Assembly: GCA_946481095.1 (NCBI GenBank)
Contig: CAMLML010000013.1
Span: 5,864-69,863 of the forward strand
Source of the DNA: an uncultured Cellvibrio sp.
Lineage (GTDB): Bacteria > Pseudomonadota > Gammaproteobacteria > Pseudomonadales > Cellvibrionaceae
DNA length: 64,000 nt
Direction of reading: 5' to 3'
The position numbers were made by a program, and so were the translations under genes. Below, piece after piece: positions 1-8,591 of this stretch (position 1 is the stretch's first letter; the number at the start of each line of letters is the position of its first letter). The notes beneath the pieces were generated by a model. The model was given only the letters and a program-made list of their open reading frames with translations, was not told the DNA's origin and did no database searches.

Positions 1-6
1 CAACAT
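1..6 (-). CDS. Start of a downstream gene, probably vapC toxin (partial)
   Basis: Only two codons (ATG TTG on the minus strand) lie in the window. They are preceded at short distance by AAAGGA and follow the antitoxin stop by 11 bases. The identity as a PIN-domain VapC RNase is inferred only from the usual antitoxin-toxin order. Confidence 0.4.
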
Positions 7-17
7 GTAAGTCCTTT

Positions 18-248
18 TCAAAATTTTATTCTCCCTTCATCGGTCATTATATTTTCACGATCTTGCATAAAATCATCATCAGCTTTTTCTGATTCGGCGA
101 ATGACAACCATGTGGGTCGAATGGGCTGCAGTATCAGCCTGTCTCCATCCTTAATAATTTCCAATTCCTTTATCCCGACAAATTCCATATCTTTCGGAAG
201 CCTGACAGCCTGATTATTGCCATTGGTAAAGATAGATACCGTTCTCAT
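18..248 (-). CDS. vapB: VapB-type antitoxin (AbrB/SpoVT fold)
   Basis: This 76-residue protein has the layout of VapB antitoxins. An N-terminal swapped-hairpin DNA-binding domain carries the typical QAVRLPKD motif at about residues 13-20, and an acidic C-terminal tail would bind the toxin. Such proteins neutralise a PIN-domain RNase (VapC) and repress their own operon. Just after its TGA stop a Shine-Dalgarno-like AAAGGA leads to an ATG at positions 6-4 reading off the left edge, the expected place for vapC. The family call is good; the toxin itself is not visible. Confidence 0.8.
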   Translation of the reverse strand: MRTVSIFTNGNNQAVRLPKDMEFVGIKELEIIKDGDRLILQPIRPTWLSFAESEKADDDFMQDRENIMTDEGRIKF

Positions 249-334
249 GGAAATGCCCTCAAAAGTTCTGATCAGTATTCACCCAGCAAAAACCTATGTC
301 AAGCATATGCAAGGTGTGATTATTAGATCAGATG

Positions 335-369
335 CCTCAGAAAACAAAAGGCCGCATTAGCGACCTTTT
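335..369 (-). terminator. Rho-independent terminator of panC-panD
   Basis: On the minus strand, directly after the panD stop, a 10-bp stem (one G-U pair) with a TAAT loop spans 369-346 and is followed by a T-rich run (TTTTGTTTTC). The position fits the end of the pantothenate operon. Confidence 0.7.
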
Positions 370-377
370 TAAACAGA

Positions 378-758
378 TCATGCAACCTGCATGGGAATGG
401 TATTGGTAGTACGTTCAACTTTATTGTTCTCATCCAGATAAACCAGCTTGGGTTTATGGTTGAGTAACTCGGCTTCGTTGAAATGGCCATAGGTTGCGAT
501 GATTACACGATCACCCACCGAGACTTTACGTGCGGCTGCACCGTTCATGGAGATAGTGCCTGAACCTGGCTCAGCCAGAATGATGTAGGTGTGAAAACGC
601 TCACCATTGTTGACGTTGTAAATGTCGATTTGCTCGAATTCGCGCATACCAGCAAGCGCGACCAGATCCGCATCAATCGCACAGGAACCGTCATACCAAA
701 GCTCCGCCTGGGTTACCTTGGCCATATGTAGCTTGGCTTTTAGAAAATTGGATAACAT
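378..758 (-). CDS. panD: Aspartate 1-decarboxylase proenzyme
   Basis: PanD converts L-aspartate to beta-alanine for pantothenate synthesis in the cytoplasm. The 126-residue protein has the normal family length. The self-cleavage site is visible as YDGSCAID: cleavage between Gly24 and Ser25 would generate the pyruvoyl cofactor. The ATG at 758 is preferred over an adjacent upstream TTG because GGAGG lies at proper spacing before it. It follows panC by 24 bases on the same strand, so panC and panD form a small operon, with a terminator just downstream. Confidence 0.97.
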   Translation of the reverse strand: MLSNFLKAKLHMAKVTQAELWYDGSCAIDADLVALAGMREFEQIDIYNVNNGERFHTYIILAEPGSGTISMNGAAARKVSVGDRVIIATYGHFNEAELLNHKPKLVYLDENNKVERTTNTIPMQVA

Positions 759-782
759 CAATAACCTCCGGGAGACAAATCG

Positions 783-1634
783 TCAATTCAAATTCACAGA
801 CACATTATCAATCAAACGGGCACCCTTGGTATACATGGCACCCAGTATCGTGATCTCCCGATCATCATGTGCCGCCATTTCCAGAGTGCGGCTGTTGCAA
901 ACATTCACATAGTCCACACGAAAACCGGTGGCTTCTATTTCAGCCTTCGCCTGGTCGATCAAGGCCGCAAAATCACGGCGGCCGGATTCGATGGCCTGCC
1001 TGATCTGATTCAAGCTGCGGTTCAACACATTGACCAGCGGTCGCTCTTCAACTGTGATGAAACCATTGCGTGAGCTCATCGCCAGACCGTCGGCTTCACG
1101 GAAAATGTCGCCAGCGGTAATTTTAATCGGGATACACAGGTCTTCTACCATTCGGCGTATCACTGCCAGTTGCTGAAAATCCTTTAAACCGAAAACCGCT
1201 TCGTCGGGCTGGACAATATTGAACAGTTTGGTGACAACAGTAGTCACTCCCTCAAAATGCCCCGGGCGACTGGCCCCACAGAGAACATCCGTCATGCTTG
1301 GCACTATCACACGCGTCTGTTCCGCCATGCCATTAGGGTAGATTTCTTTTTCATCGGGGCAAAATAGATAATCGCAATTGGTGGCTTCCAACCTGGCGAT
1401 ATCTGCCGCCAGGGTACGGGGATATTTGTCCCAATCTTCATTCAAACCAAATTGCAGGGGATTCACAAAGATACTGGTAACGACTATGTCGCAGTTCTTT
1501 TGGGCAATTTTGACCAACTCTATATGGGCCTGATGCAAGTTCCCCATAGTCGGTACAAAGCCTATGCGCTTTCCGGCTTTACGCTCTTGTGCCAGAGCCT
1601 CTCGCAACGAGTGAATGTGATGAAACACCTGCAT
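783..1634 (-). CDS. panC: Pantothenate synthetase
   Basis: PanC joins pantoate and beta-alanine with ATP to make pantothenate. The 283-residue length equals that of the E. coli enzyme. Visible motifs are the nucleotidyl-transferase HIGH-like segment [10 protein letters not shown] near residue 30, [11 protein letters not shown] near the middle and the KMSKS-like MSSRN. A longer reading frame reaches 1712, but the ATG at 1634 has a GGAGG ribosome site and gives the family N-terminus [14 protein letters not shown]. The gene lies directly upstream of panD, so both subunits of the beta-alanine branch are made together. Confidence 0.97.
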   Translation of the reverse strand: MQVFHHIHSLREALAQERKAGKRIGFVPTMGNLHQAHIELVKIAQKNCDIVVTSIFVNPLQFGLNEDWDKYPRTLAADIARLEATNCDYLFCPDEKEIYPNGMAEQTRVIVPSMTDVLCGASRPGHFEGVTTVVTKLFNIVQPDEAVFGLKDFQQLAVIRRMVEDLCIPIKITAGDIFREADGLAMSSRNGFITVEERPLVNVLNRSLNQIRQAIESGRRDFAALIDQAKAEIEATGFRVDYVNVCNSRTLEMAAHDDREITILGAMYTKGARLIDNVSVNLN

Positions 1635-1833
1635 AACAACCTCCAATTCACCGCCCATATTACGGGCGCGGGATAATACAGGGTTGATAAAGCCCTGTAT
1701 ATCGGCTTGCACCGGCTCAAATTATCCTACTGCCGCTCAGTAACGGGAAATAGTTATTTACAGGTCTTCATAAAATTGGTTTAAATTGCGCCCGCAATCA
1801 AAGGCACGAAAACAACTATAAAGAAGATCATCT

Positions 1834-3546
1834 ATGACAAGCTTATTCACCTCCTTGAGACCCCATATTCTCTTCATCGGCTTACTGGTTTTTTATTTCA
1901 TTATTCGATGTTTCTATCTGGACGCCGTACCCCGATGGGATGCAGCCAGTTATTGGGACGCATTAAAAGTGGCGACAGAATCCACCAAAGCCGCCCAAAA
2001 CTGGGATGATTTTTACCTGACACTGAAACGTGATTACAACGCTTTTGGCCATACATCGATGGGTTACTACGGCATTCTGGTACTGGGCCAACTGATTGAT
2101 TTCCCCAATTTATTTATTTTGAATATCACCAACATTTTGCTGGCATGCCTTTCCATTTACTGTTTCTACAAAATACTGCTTTGGTTTTTTCCGGATAACC
2201 GCAACAGAACAGAAGTTTTATTGGCAACCGCTGCTTATGCATTCAATCCATTATTTTTCGGATGTTCGATTTTTTTAAATACTGATTTCCCGGTACAAGT
2301 GTTTTTTACTGCTGCATTCGCCAGCTTGTTATACGGGCGCTATCTGTTATTTGGTATCGCCAGTTTCTTTATGATCTTTTCAAAAGAAACAGGAGCATTG
2401 TTTTATGGCGCTTTGGGCTTGGGGATTGGAATACCCGCTCTGTTTTCTTTCCTGAGAAATCCCAAACATTTTTTTACCATAGGCCCCAACTATTTATTTC
2501 CTGGCACTCACACTCCCATCATTGGCGACTATAAATATTGGCGCGCATTGGGTCGCGTACTCTGCCTGATTACGCCAGGCATTATCCTGATTGCTTACAT
2601 GATGATTCGCAAAGGCGAAGTATGGGCAGCGGAATCCAGTCTTGGCTGGAATTCAGAAGGTTGGAATACTTTTGGTTTCCGTGGAGAAATTGTACTGGCT
2701 CGTTTAAGCCAAACATTTATATTGAATTTCCATTGGATATGCAGCTTATTATTGATCGTATTATTTTTTATTGGCATTGGACGAAAAATAGAAGCAGGCA
2801 CTCTTTTCAAATCATCGTCAAATAGAAAGTTGTGGGCAAAGCTGGGGCTCTACATCGCATTTTTCTTATTCGTCGCATTTAACGTCACTTACATGACTTT
2901 TATCCTGCCCCGTTATGTCGTAGCTGCAGGCTTCTTCCTGATTTTCTGTTTACTGATTGTGTTGAATTACTCCATTAATTCAACCAGAAAACGCCAGGCA
3001 ATACTTGCCACTATTTTGGTACTTTTTGGGATTCAGACCTTCAAAACAGTCGATCCCGTTTCCAAATTGGTATTTGGCTCAGCGCCATTTTCTGACAATA
3101 CGATTTTGCAAATTGATGGCCAATATCAAGCCGTCGGAAATGGTTTCGTCTACAACTCTGAATACACAGCGGTAGATAAACTTTTCAACATCATGCAAAA
3201 AACTATCAAGATGAACGACAACACCGTCCTTTATATGTGGCACAGGGACTGGTGGTTCCCCTGGTTACGTAATGGGGTTTATGTTGATAGAAAATCATTT
3301 GAACGAACCATCGATTGGCGTGATGGGTTTAGCTATAACTTCGTTAACATCGATGACATATCAGCCAATCCAAAACCGCAAACGGCCTATTACATTTATA
3401 TGCCCTGGTTGTCCAAAATGTCGAATGAGCAGGAAGAACTTGCGCTAGTGAGGCAACACTATTCTGTAGGCCCACTGCAAGTGGTAGGTTACATGGGCTA
3501 CAAGATTCATATTTATCAGTTAACTTTATTGCCGCAGGTTCATTAA
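1834..3546 (+). CDS. GT-C type membrane glycosyltransferase-like protein
   Basis: This 570-residue protein has about ten hydrophobic segments and a soluble C-terminal part, the layout of GT-C (family 39/83-like) glycosyltransferases that use polyprenyl-phosphate sugars on the periplasmic side. An acidic motif, PRWDAASYWD (about residues 31-40), follows the first membrane segment, where GT-C enzymes carry their catalytic Asp. It stands alone between panC (divergent) and a convergent CRP-family gene, with a palindrome after its stop. The sugar and acceptor cannot be read from the sequence. A GT-C fold is likely; activity is inferred. Confidence 0.7.
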   Translation: MTSLFTSLRPHILFIGLLVFYFIIRCFYLDAVPRWDAASYWDALKVATESTKAAQNWDDFYLTLKRDYNAFGHTSMGYYGILVLGQLIDFPNLFILNITNILLACLSIYCFYKILLWFFPDNRNRTEVLLATAAYAFNPLFFGCSIFLNTDFPVQVFFTAAFASLLYGRYLLFGIASFFMIFSKETGALFYGALGLGIGIPALFSFLRNPKHFFTIGPNYLFPGTHTPIIGDYKYWRALGRVLCLITPGIILIAYMMIRKGEVWAAESSLGWNSEGWNTFGFRGEIVLARLSQTFILNFHWICSLLLIVLFFIGIGRKIEAGTLFKSSSNRKLWAKLGLYIAFFLFVAFNVTYMTFILPRYVVAAGFFLIFCLLIVLNYSINSTRKRQAILATILVLFGIQTFKTVDPVSKLVFGSAPFSDNTILQIDGQYQAVGNGFVYNSEYTAVDKLFNIMQKTIKMNDNTVLYMWHRDWWFPWLRNGVYVDRKSFERTIDWRDGFSYNFVNIDDISANPKPQTAYYIYMPWLSKMSNEQEELALVRQHYSVGPLQVVGYMGYKIHIYQLTLLPQVH

Positions 3547-3564
3547 TTTTTGATAGTAATCCAT

Positions 3565-3590
3565 GTCATACCTGCGAAGGCAGGTATGAC
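3565..3590. repeat. REP-like palindrome between convergent genes
   Basis: This is a perfect 11-bp inverted repeat, GTCATACCTGC / GCAGGTATGAC, around a GAAG loop. It sits between two convergent genes and may end both transcripts. The same core (CCTGCGAAGGCAGG) occurs twice in inverted orientation at 22966-23039, so this is a dispersed repeat family. Confidence 0.75.
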
Positions 3591-3623
3591 GGAAATTGAG
3601 ATGTTTAGTTTTAACCAAAAAAC

Positions 3624-4262
3624 TTACCAATAACGCGGCAATGGCTTTTTGATTTCGATGTAACTCGGACACTGCACAATATATTCGCCGATCAACAATT
3701 GCTTCATGATTCGACTCACCATTTCGCGCGATGAGCCCACCATATTGGCTATATCCTGATGCGTGACTTTGGGGTTGTGGATGCGTTTATTTTCATCGCT
3801 CAGTTTTTCCAGGGTTGCACTCACTCGACCATAGACATCCAATAAAGCCATATCTTTTACGCTGTCGGTCAATTCACGCACACGACGCGTCACCTCGGTC
3901 AATAATTGCAACGCGAAGTCAGGATGCTTGTGCATCAACTCATGGACACTGGTGCGGGATACCAACAAAATTTCGCATTCGGTAATGGTCACAACAGACG
4001 CCGAACGGGGCTTACCATCGATTAATGACAGCTCACCAAAATATTCACCTTCATGCATATAGTTCAGGTTAACCTGACGACCATCCTCATCGTTCAAATA
4101 AGCACTGACTGTACCTTTGCGAATAATATACATGTGGGTTGATTCATCGCCTTCAGTGACCAGTACGGTATTTTTCGGGTACTTGCGCAAGACACTGAGT
4201 TTTTCCAATTCGGCGAGATAATGGGCTGGCACATCGGTAAATAAACTGACGTTCTCTAGCAT
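3624..4262 (-). CDS. CRP/FNR-family transcriptional regulator
   Basis: The 212-residue protein has an N-terminal cyclic-nucleotide-binding domain (about 1-120), a dimerisation helix (about 120-145) and a C-terminal winged helix. The phosphate-binding cassette is intact: GEL at 76-78 and PRSAS at 85-89, with Arg86 and Ser87 matching E. coli CRP Arg82 and Ser83. The recognition helix holds MVGSSREMVSR near 174-184. Aligned on LLDVYGRV, the CRP Thr127/Ser128 pair is Leu131/Thr132 here, so adenine recognition may differ. There are no FNR-type iron-sulfur cysteines. It is divergent from the nucleotidyl cyclase gene at 4494. Family certain; ligand unknown. Confidence 0.9.
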   Translation of the reverse strand: MLENVSLFTDVPAHYLAELEKLSVLRKYPKNTVLVTEGDESTHMYIIRKGTVSAYLNDEDGRQVNLNYMHEGEYFGELSLIDGKPRSASVVTITECEILLVSRTSVHELMHKHPDFALQLLTEVTRRVRELTDSVKDMALLDVYGRVSATLEKLSDENKRIHNPKVTHQDIANMVGSSREMVSRIMKQLLIGEYIVQCPSYIEIKKPLPRYW

Positions 4263-4493
4263 GATGCTGGCTTCTTATTTGATAGTGGATTTTGGGTAAC
4301 TCTGGCGAGGGCAATCATAACGCTTGTATAAGAACAGAGCTAATGTTGGCGCAAAAATAAACGTTATTTTTTGCGCCAATCTAAATTTTCACTTCCGGAA
4401 TTACTTTTAGTGACGCAGAGTTGTTATTAAAAACAAAACACCGAATAATCCACCGCTTATCTCACCGACACTTGTATTGCACAGAGCCAGCCA

Positions 4494-6689
4494 ATGACCA
4501 CTGATGCCACACAACATTGTGAACAAACACTGATGTTCACCGATATAGTGGGTTATTCACGCCTGATGGGTATTAATGAAACCCTGGCAGTCGAAATGTT
4601 GGGTGAATATCGCCGTATTTTGCTTGCCGACATTCAATTGCATGGCGGGCAACTGGTTGAATTTGTGGGTGATGCGATCTTTGCCCGCTTCAACACCGCC
4701 ACCCATGCAGTTGCAGCCGCCATTTCAATACAGCAACACCTGTTAGCTTTTAATGAAGATCGCGATAAAAAATTACCACGACTACAAACCCGCATTGGCC
4801 TGCACAAAGGCGAAGTGATGCTACGCGATAATGCGGTGTTCGGTGATAGCGTGAATATAGCCGCACGCCTTGAACCCCTCGCCGTTGCCGATGGCATTTG
4901 TATTTCACAAAGCGTTTATGATGAAGTCCGCTTTTTCCTTTCAGCACCTGCGAAACGTTTGGGTTCGCAAACTTTAAAAAATATCCAGCAAAAAATTCGC
5001 GTCTATTTAATCAAACCCGCCGGCATCGGCTGGCGCGATCATCTGCATTATTTTATTCGAGGTATTAACAGAAAAATTTCTGCTTATCGTTATCCACTAA
5101 CCTTTTGCCTTCTCACGTTAATCGCCGCCGGATTTTATTTTATCCCACGCTGGCTGGTACCCGGTTACGCCGCCAATTATGTCGAAATCACCAATTTTAA
5201 AAATCTCATGAGCGAAAAAGGTGACGCCGATTATTTTTCTGCCGGTATCACCGCCGCCGTACGATCACAACTGGCTGATATGCGCGATGTTTACATCATC
5301 GACGAAAAAGAAGGCGTACACGCTCCCATTCGTTTGGAAGGCAGCGTACAAAAACTCGGCGACAATCTACGCATCTCCTATCGCCTGTTTCGCACCAAAA
5401 ATAATGTACAAATCGCTGGCGGAAAACTGGACGGTACCTATCAAGACATTTTTATTCTGCAAGACCGCTTGGTAGGTGAAATCGCCCGTTATTTAGCAGA
5501 CGAATTTGATTTACAAAATTTTCGCCCTGCACCTTTAAGGCTAACCAATAATATTACCGCTTATGATTTTTATATGCGGGGAATGGAGTTTCTTGAAAAA
5601 CCCACATCCCATGACAATGTTGATGAAGCTATTACTTATTTTAATACTGCGCTGGTTCACGATGCCAAGTTTGCTTCGGCGAATGTGGGGCTTTGTAAGG
5701 GTTATTGGAAAAAGTATTCTCTTGATAGTTCTGCACAATGGTTGAATGACGCAGAAAAACATTGCTTCTTGGCGCTTTCTAATGATGCCAATAATCCTGA
5801 AGCTTATGCATCGATTGGGGCAATATACAGAGATACAGGAAGATATGAATTAGCGATAGAATACTTACAAAAAGGCTTATCAATTGACAAAAAGTCATTG
5901 CACCTAGGAATTATTTTATCCAGTGTCTATAGCTCATTAAATAAAAAAGAATTAGCTGAGAAAATTCTTTTGAATAACATTAATGATTTTACTGGGAGCT
6001 GGAGAGCTTATGACAGTTATGGAGCTTTCCTAACAATGAATGGACGTTACGAGGAAGCAATTGAAATTTATAAAAAGGCAATTAGTTTAGATGAAAGTAA
6101 TTTTTCTGCTTTCAACAATACAGGTGTTAATTATTTCTATTTGGGAAAATTCAACCAAGCTGCAAACTATTTCGAATTGGCAGCAAGACTACAACCCCAT
6201 GGCCGAACTTTTTCAAATTCTGGTAGTGTTTATTATTATGCAAATAATTTTGAAAAAGCTGCTGATATGTATAGAGAAGCCTTACGATTGGAGCCAGATA
6301 ACTACCGATGGGCATCTAATATTGCGGATGCCTATAAATTTATAGAAGGAAAAAAAGATATGGTAAATACCTACTTCGAAAAATCTATTGAGTTATGTCG
6401 CGCAGCAATACAAACCAACCCCAATATTGACCGCACATATCATTATCTTGCGATCAACTTGGCCTATTTCGGAAACGCATCGGATGCAAAAATTGCATTA
6501 ATTGAAGCAGAAAAATTAAATCCAAACAGCCAAAGTTTATTTTATGCAAAACTACGAGTCGCTGTTTTTTTACAAAACCATGATGAAATTCAACAACAGT
6601 ACCAGAATTTGATTAATTCAGGCTATTCCGTTAAATTGCTGGAAGCGGACCCTGATTTTCGTGCGCTTAAACTAGATACACACTATTAA
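4494..6689 (+). CDS. Class III nucleotidyl cyclase with membrane anchor and TPRs
   Basis: The N-terminal catalytic domain (about 12-175) has both metal-binding aspartates, Asp17 in FTDIVGYS and Asp60 in FVGDAIF, and the Asn121/Arg125 pair in VNIAARLE. At the purine-contact positions, Lys is replaced by Glu56 (VEFVGD) and Asp by Ala114 (NAVFGD). Glu is the residue found in guanylate cyclases, so the product could be cGMP. One membrane segment (about 201-222) is followed by a CadC/FlgO-like region and TPRs (about 350-720) that would be periplasmic. It is divergent from a CRP-family gene, with a lipoprotein gene 25 bases downstream. Cyclase family is sure; nucleotide is inference. Confidence 0.88.
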   Translation: MTTDATQHCEQTLMFTDIVGYSRLMGINETLAVEMLGEYRRILLADIQLHGGQLVEFVGDAIFARFNTATHAVAAAISIQQHLLAFNEDRDKKLPRLQTRIGLHKGEVMLRDNAVFGDSVNIAARLEPLAVADGICISQSVYDEVRFFLSAPAKRLGSQTLKNIQQKIRVYLIKPAGIGWRDHLHYFIRGINRKISAYRYPLTFCLLTLIAAGFYFIPRWLVPGYAANYVEITNFKNLMSEKGDADYFSAGITAAVRSQLADMRDVYIIDEKEGVHAPIRLEGSVQKLGDNLRISYRLFRTKNNVQIAGGKLDGTYQDIFILQDRLVGEIARYLADEFDLQNFRPAPLRLTNNITAYDFYMRGMEFLEKPTSHDNVDEAITYFNTALVHDAKFASANVGLCKGYWKKYSLDSSAQWLNDAEKHCFLALSNDANNPEAYASIGAIYRDTGRYELAIEYLQKGLSIDKKSLHLGIILSSVYSSLNKKELAEKILLNNINDFTGSWRAYDSYGAFLTMNGRYEEAIEIYKKAISLDESNFSAFNNTGVNYFYLGKFNQAANYFELAARLQPHGRTFSNSGSVYYYANNFEKAADMYREALRLEPDNYRWASNIADAYKFIEGKKDMVNTYFEKSIELCRAAIQTNPNIDRTYHYLAINLAYFGNASDAKIALIEAEKLNPNSQSLFYAKLRVAVFLQNHDEIQQQYQNLINSGYSVKLLEADPDFRALKLDTHY

Positions 6690-6714
6690 TCATTTCATAA
6701 GATTGGGAGATTGT

Positions 6715-7221
6715 ATGAATACTTTAAAATTTTTACCCCTTGCCGCATTAATAGCCTTAACCGGTTGTACCACAGTAAAGCTGGAAAATAAAATTGCCGA
6801 TATGGATAAACACCATAAACATACAGTGCGTGTTATCAAGAATACCAATACGGCTATTGTCGGCATTCCACTCACCAAAGAACAAAAACTTCCCAAATCT
6901 TTGGAAAAATTAAAAATCAAAGTTAAAACTGGACAAAAGGTTGTGTTTGCCGGGCCAGAAAAATTTGAAATTTTTGCCAAAGACAATAACTTTGCAGTTT
7001 TGGGGATCAACACCCAAACCAGCAATTGCGACAAAGCGTCCCAGGATTGTATTGGCTCCAAAGATGGTGTTATCAATATAACCATCCCCAAACCCAAAGA
7101 TATTTCCAACCCAGCGCTAGTTAAGGAGCTTCGGGAAAAGAAAAAGATCATCGTACCTTTTGGCATTCGTATTGATGGTGATGAAATTGATCCAGAGATG
7201 GAGATATCAACAAATGACTAG
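6715..7221 (+). CDS. Lipoprotein of unknown function
   Basis: The 168-residue protein begins with a signal peptide ending in the lipobox LTGC at about residue 17, so it is lipid-anchored. The ATG at 6715 is chosen over an in-frame TTG at 6703 because GGGAGA lies just upstream. The mature part is rich in Lys and has no domain I recognise; two cysteines (SNCDKASQDC) could form a disulfide. It follows the cyclase by 25 bases and precedes a strong terminator, so it is probably the last gene of the cyclase operon. Confidence 0.75.
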   Translation: MNTLKFLPLAALIALTGCTTVKLENKIADMDKHHKHTVRVIKNTNTAIVGIPLTKEQKLPKSLEKLKIKVKTGQKVVFAGPEKFEIFAKDNNFAVLGINTQTSNCDKASQDCIGSKDGVINITIPKPKDISNPALVKELREKKKIIVPFGIRIDGDEIDPEMEISTND

Positions 7222-7227
7222 TATGCA

Positions 7228-7247
7228 AAAGGGGGTCAGACCCCTTT
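7228..7247. repeat. Short palindrome (GGGGTCAGACCCC type)
   Basis: AAAGGGG and CCCCTTT arms flank a GTCAGA loop just after the lipoprotein stop. Palindromes with this core are common dispersed elements in proteobacterial intergenic DNA. It could also add to transcription termination together with the hairpin at 7259. Confidence 0.5.
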
Positions 7248-7258
7248 ATTTAAACCCC

Positions 7259-7287
7259 AAGGCCAGCCTAACTGCTGGCCTTTTTAT
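7259..7287 (+). terminator. Rho-independent terminator of the cyclase-lipoprotein operon
   Basis: A 9-bp perfect stem, AAGGCCAGC / GCTGGCCTT, with a 6-base loop is followed by TTTATTT. It lies 38 bases after the lipoprotein stop. Confidence 0.85.
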
Positions 7288-7473
7288 TTCCCCAAAAGAA
7301 TCAATCATCCAACAAATATTTGGCGCAAAAAAAACACAAATAACCTCAACAATTCAATAAATGGTTAATGATATTTTTTATCTATTCAAGGTTGGAACCG
7401 TGTTCACCTGACTTGGGTTTGAAGAAATTGAAGTTAATCAACTTCTGTTGAGAGATACAAGGTTGGAAGAGCG

Positions 7474-7506
7474 TAGCCCCGTATGAAGTGAAGTGTCATA
7501 CGGGAT
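7474..7506. repeat. Dispersed hairpin repeat of the GTAGCCCGGATG-like type
   Basis: CCCGTATGA and TCATACGGG form a perfect 9-bp stem around AGTGAAGTG (7478-7504), preceded by GTAGC. The layout resembles the widespread proteobacterial repeat in which GTAGCCCGGATG and its complement flank a short AGCG-rich loop. This is recognised by pattern only. Confidence 0.5.
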
Positions 7507-7696
7507 CTAATCACTCAATCGATAAAATTCGCGCAGTCCTTATCCTCCATCTGTAAGCCAAAACGCACAGCACATTCCGAAGTCTGCCACTGGTTCTGGC
7601 GCCATCAGTCGTTAAAATGCGCGACACAGGGATGGCAATTTTAATAGGGAGTTTCGAGACTAATCATTTTTCACTTCGCAAAAAGGAGTTACGCAA

Positions 7697-7933
7697 ATGA
7701 TCATTAAATTACTTTCTCTTGTTCTTCTGATAACAGTTTCAACGGCAGCCAGTGCTACCACTATGATGCCGCTGTCCAACATTCCCCTTGGCGTGTATTT
7801 ACTGAGCATTGGCTCCTGCGCATTTGTATTCCTGCGCAAGGCAATTTCAGTAAACAAGGAAACCAGCGTGAATAATTCACAGCCGGTTGCCTCAAAACTT
7901 CACATTCATACAAACTCGAAGTCGATAAGGTAA
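7697..7933 (+). CDS. Small membrane protein, unknown
   Basis: A 78-residue protein with a cleavable-looking signal peptide (residues 1-20, ending ASA), a short spacer, a second hydrophobic segment (about 29-46) and then a basic, polar tail. A clear AAAGGAG ribosome site precedes the ATG. No family is recognised. The next gene (8099) has a nearly identical leader (CAAAAGGAGTT) and also ends in a hydrophobic segment followed by Arg/Lys, so the two may be related in function. Confidence 0.55.
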   Translation: MIIKLLSLVLLITVSTAASATTMMPLSNIPLGVYLLSIGSCAFVFLRKAISVNKETSVNNSQPVASKLHIHTNSKSIR

Positions 7934-8098
7934 CAACTGTGGCTGGTGCTTGTAAGGACTAGCGGGTGAGGTCTGGACCTCGCTTGTCAGGGATACGACG
8001 ACACTTGCAGTGACTACCCCTCAGTTATTTCGAGTGCATGCTACTGGCCACATTTACTTTTAAATTTGCTTAGGCAATCTGTCAAAAGGAGTTCATAA

Positions 8099-8404
8099 AT
8101 GGTTAACAGGCTGATTATTTCTCTGCTTTTAATTATTTTTTCAATCATTCTCAGCGCTATGTTCTATGCAGACCAAGCTCTGACTTCTGTATTTCATAAA
8201 GATGAATGGGTTCAGGAAAGCATGACCAAGGATATTTGCGGCGACACCGATTGTGATGACTTAACAACCACAGAAACAACTCAATCCATCAGTGAGTTTC
8301 TGGCGTCACGACATGATGCACCCGTCACTTTTCAACCTTTGGTATTACTTTTGATCGGGCTTATTGCTGTTTTTTTCCTGAGAAGATCAGCATCCGACAA
8401 ATAG
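8099..8404 (+). CDS. Small membrane protein with C-terminal anchor, unknown
   Basis: A 101-residue protein: an N-terminal hydrophobic segment (about 4-24), an acidic exported middle with two nearby cysteines (CGDTDC), and a C-terminal membrane segment (about 80-96) ending in RRSASDK. The ribosome site AAAAGGAGTT is strong. The hydrophobic helix followed by Arg-Arg recalls C-terminal sorting tails, but no PEP or Gly-Gly motif is seen. A terminator follows. Confidence 0.6.
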   Translation: MVNRLIISLLLIIFSIILSAMFYADQALTSVFHKDEWVQESMTKDICGDTDCDDLTTTETTQSISEFLASRHDAPVTFQPLVLLLIGLIAVFFLRRSASDK

Positions 8405-8437
8405 TTTTCCATTTTTCCCCAGATATTTTATTTTTGC

Positions 8438-8470
8438 AGCCCGGATCAGATGACCGGGCTTTATTTTTAT
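8438..8470 (+). terminator. Rho-independent terminator
   Basis: AGCCCGG and CCGGGCT form a 7-bp stem with a 9-base loop, followed by TTATTTTTAT. It lies 33 bases after the small membrane protein gene. Confidence 0.75.
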
Positions 8471-8591
8471 GACGAGTAACCAGATGACAAGGTGAATATT
8501 TCACAAGATTGAACGTGAATATTTCACATTGAATTTTCTGTTTTAGCTATAGCTTACCGGTGTAGCGGTGTTAACAAGGAAAGAGAACAGA

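Larger units (their letters stand above)
7222..7696. other. Gene-free stretch with several palindromes
   Basis: No credible gene is seen. After the terminator there is a palindrome at 7430-7445 (GAAGTT-AATC-AACTTC), an 11-bp direct repeat CAAGGTTGGAA at 7387 and 7458, and the hairpin repeat at 7474-7506. The last part should hold the promoter of the small gene at 7697. Confidence 0.6.

Noticed and set aside
6690..7166. 158-codon minus-strand open frame
   Set aside because: It is antisense to the lipoprotein gene, which has a ribosome site and lipobox.
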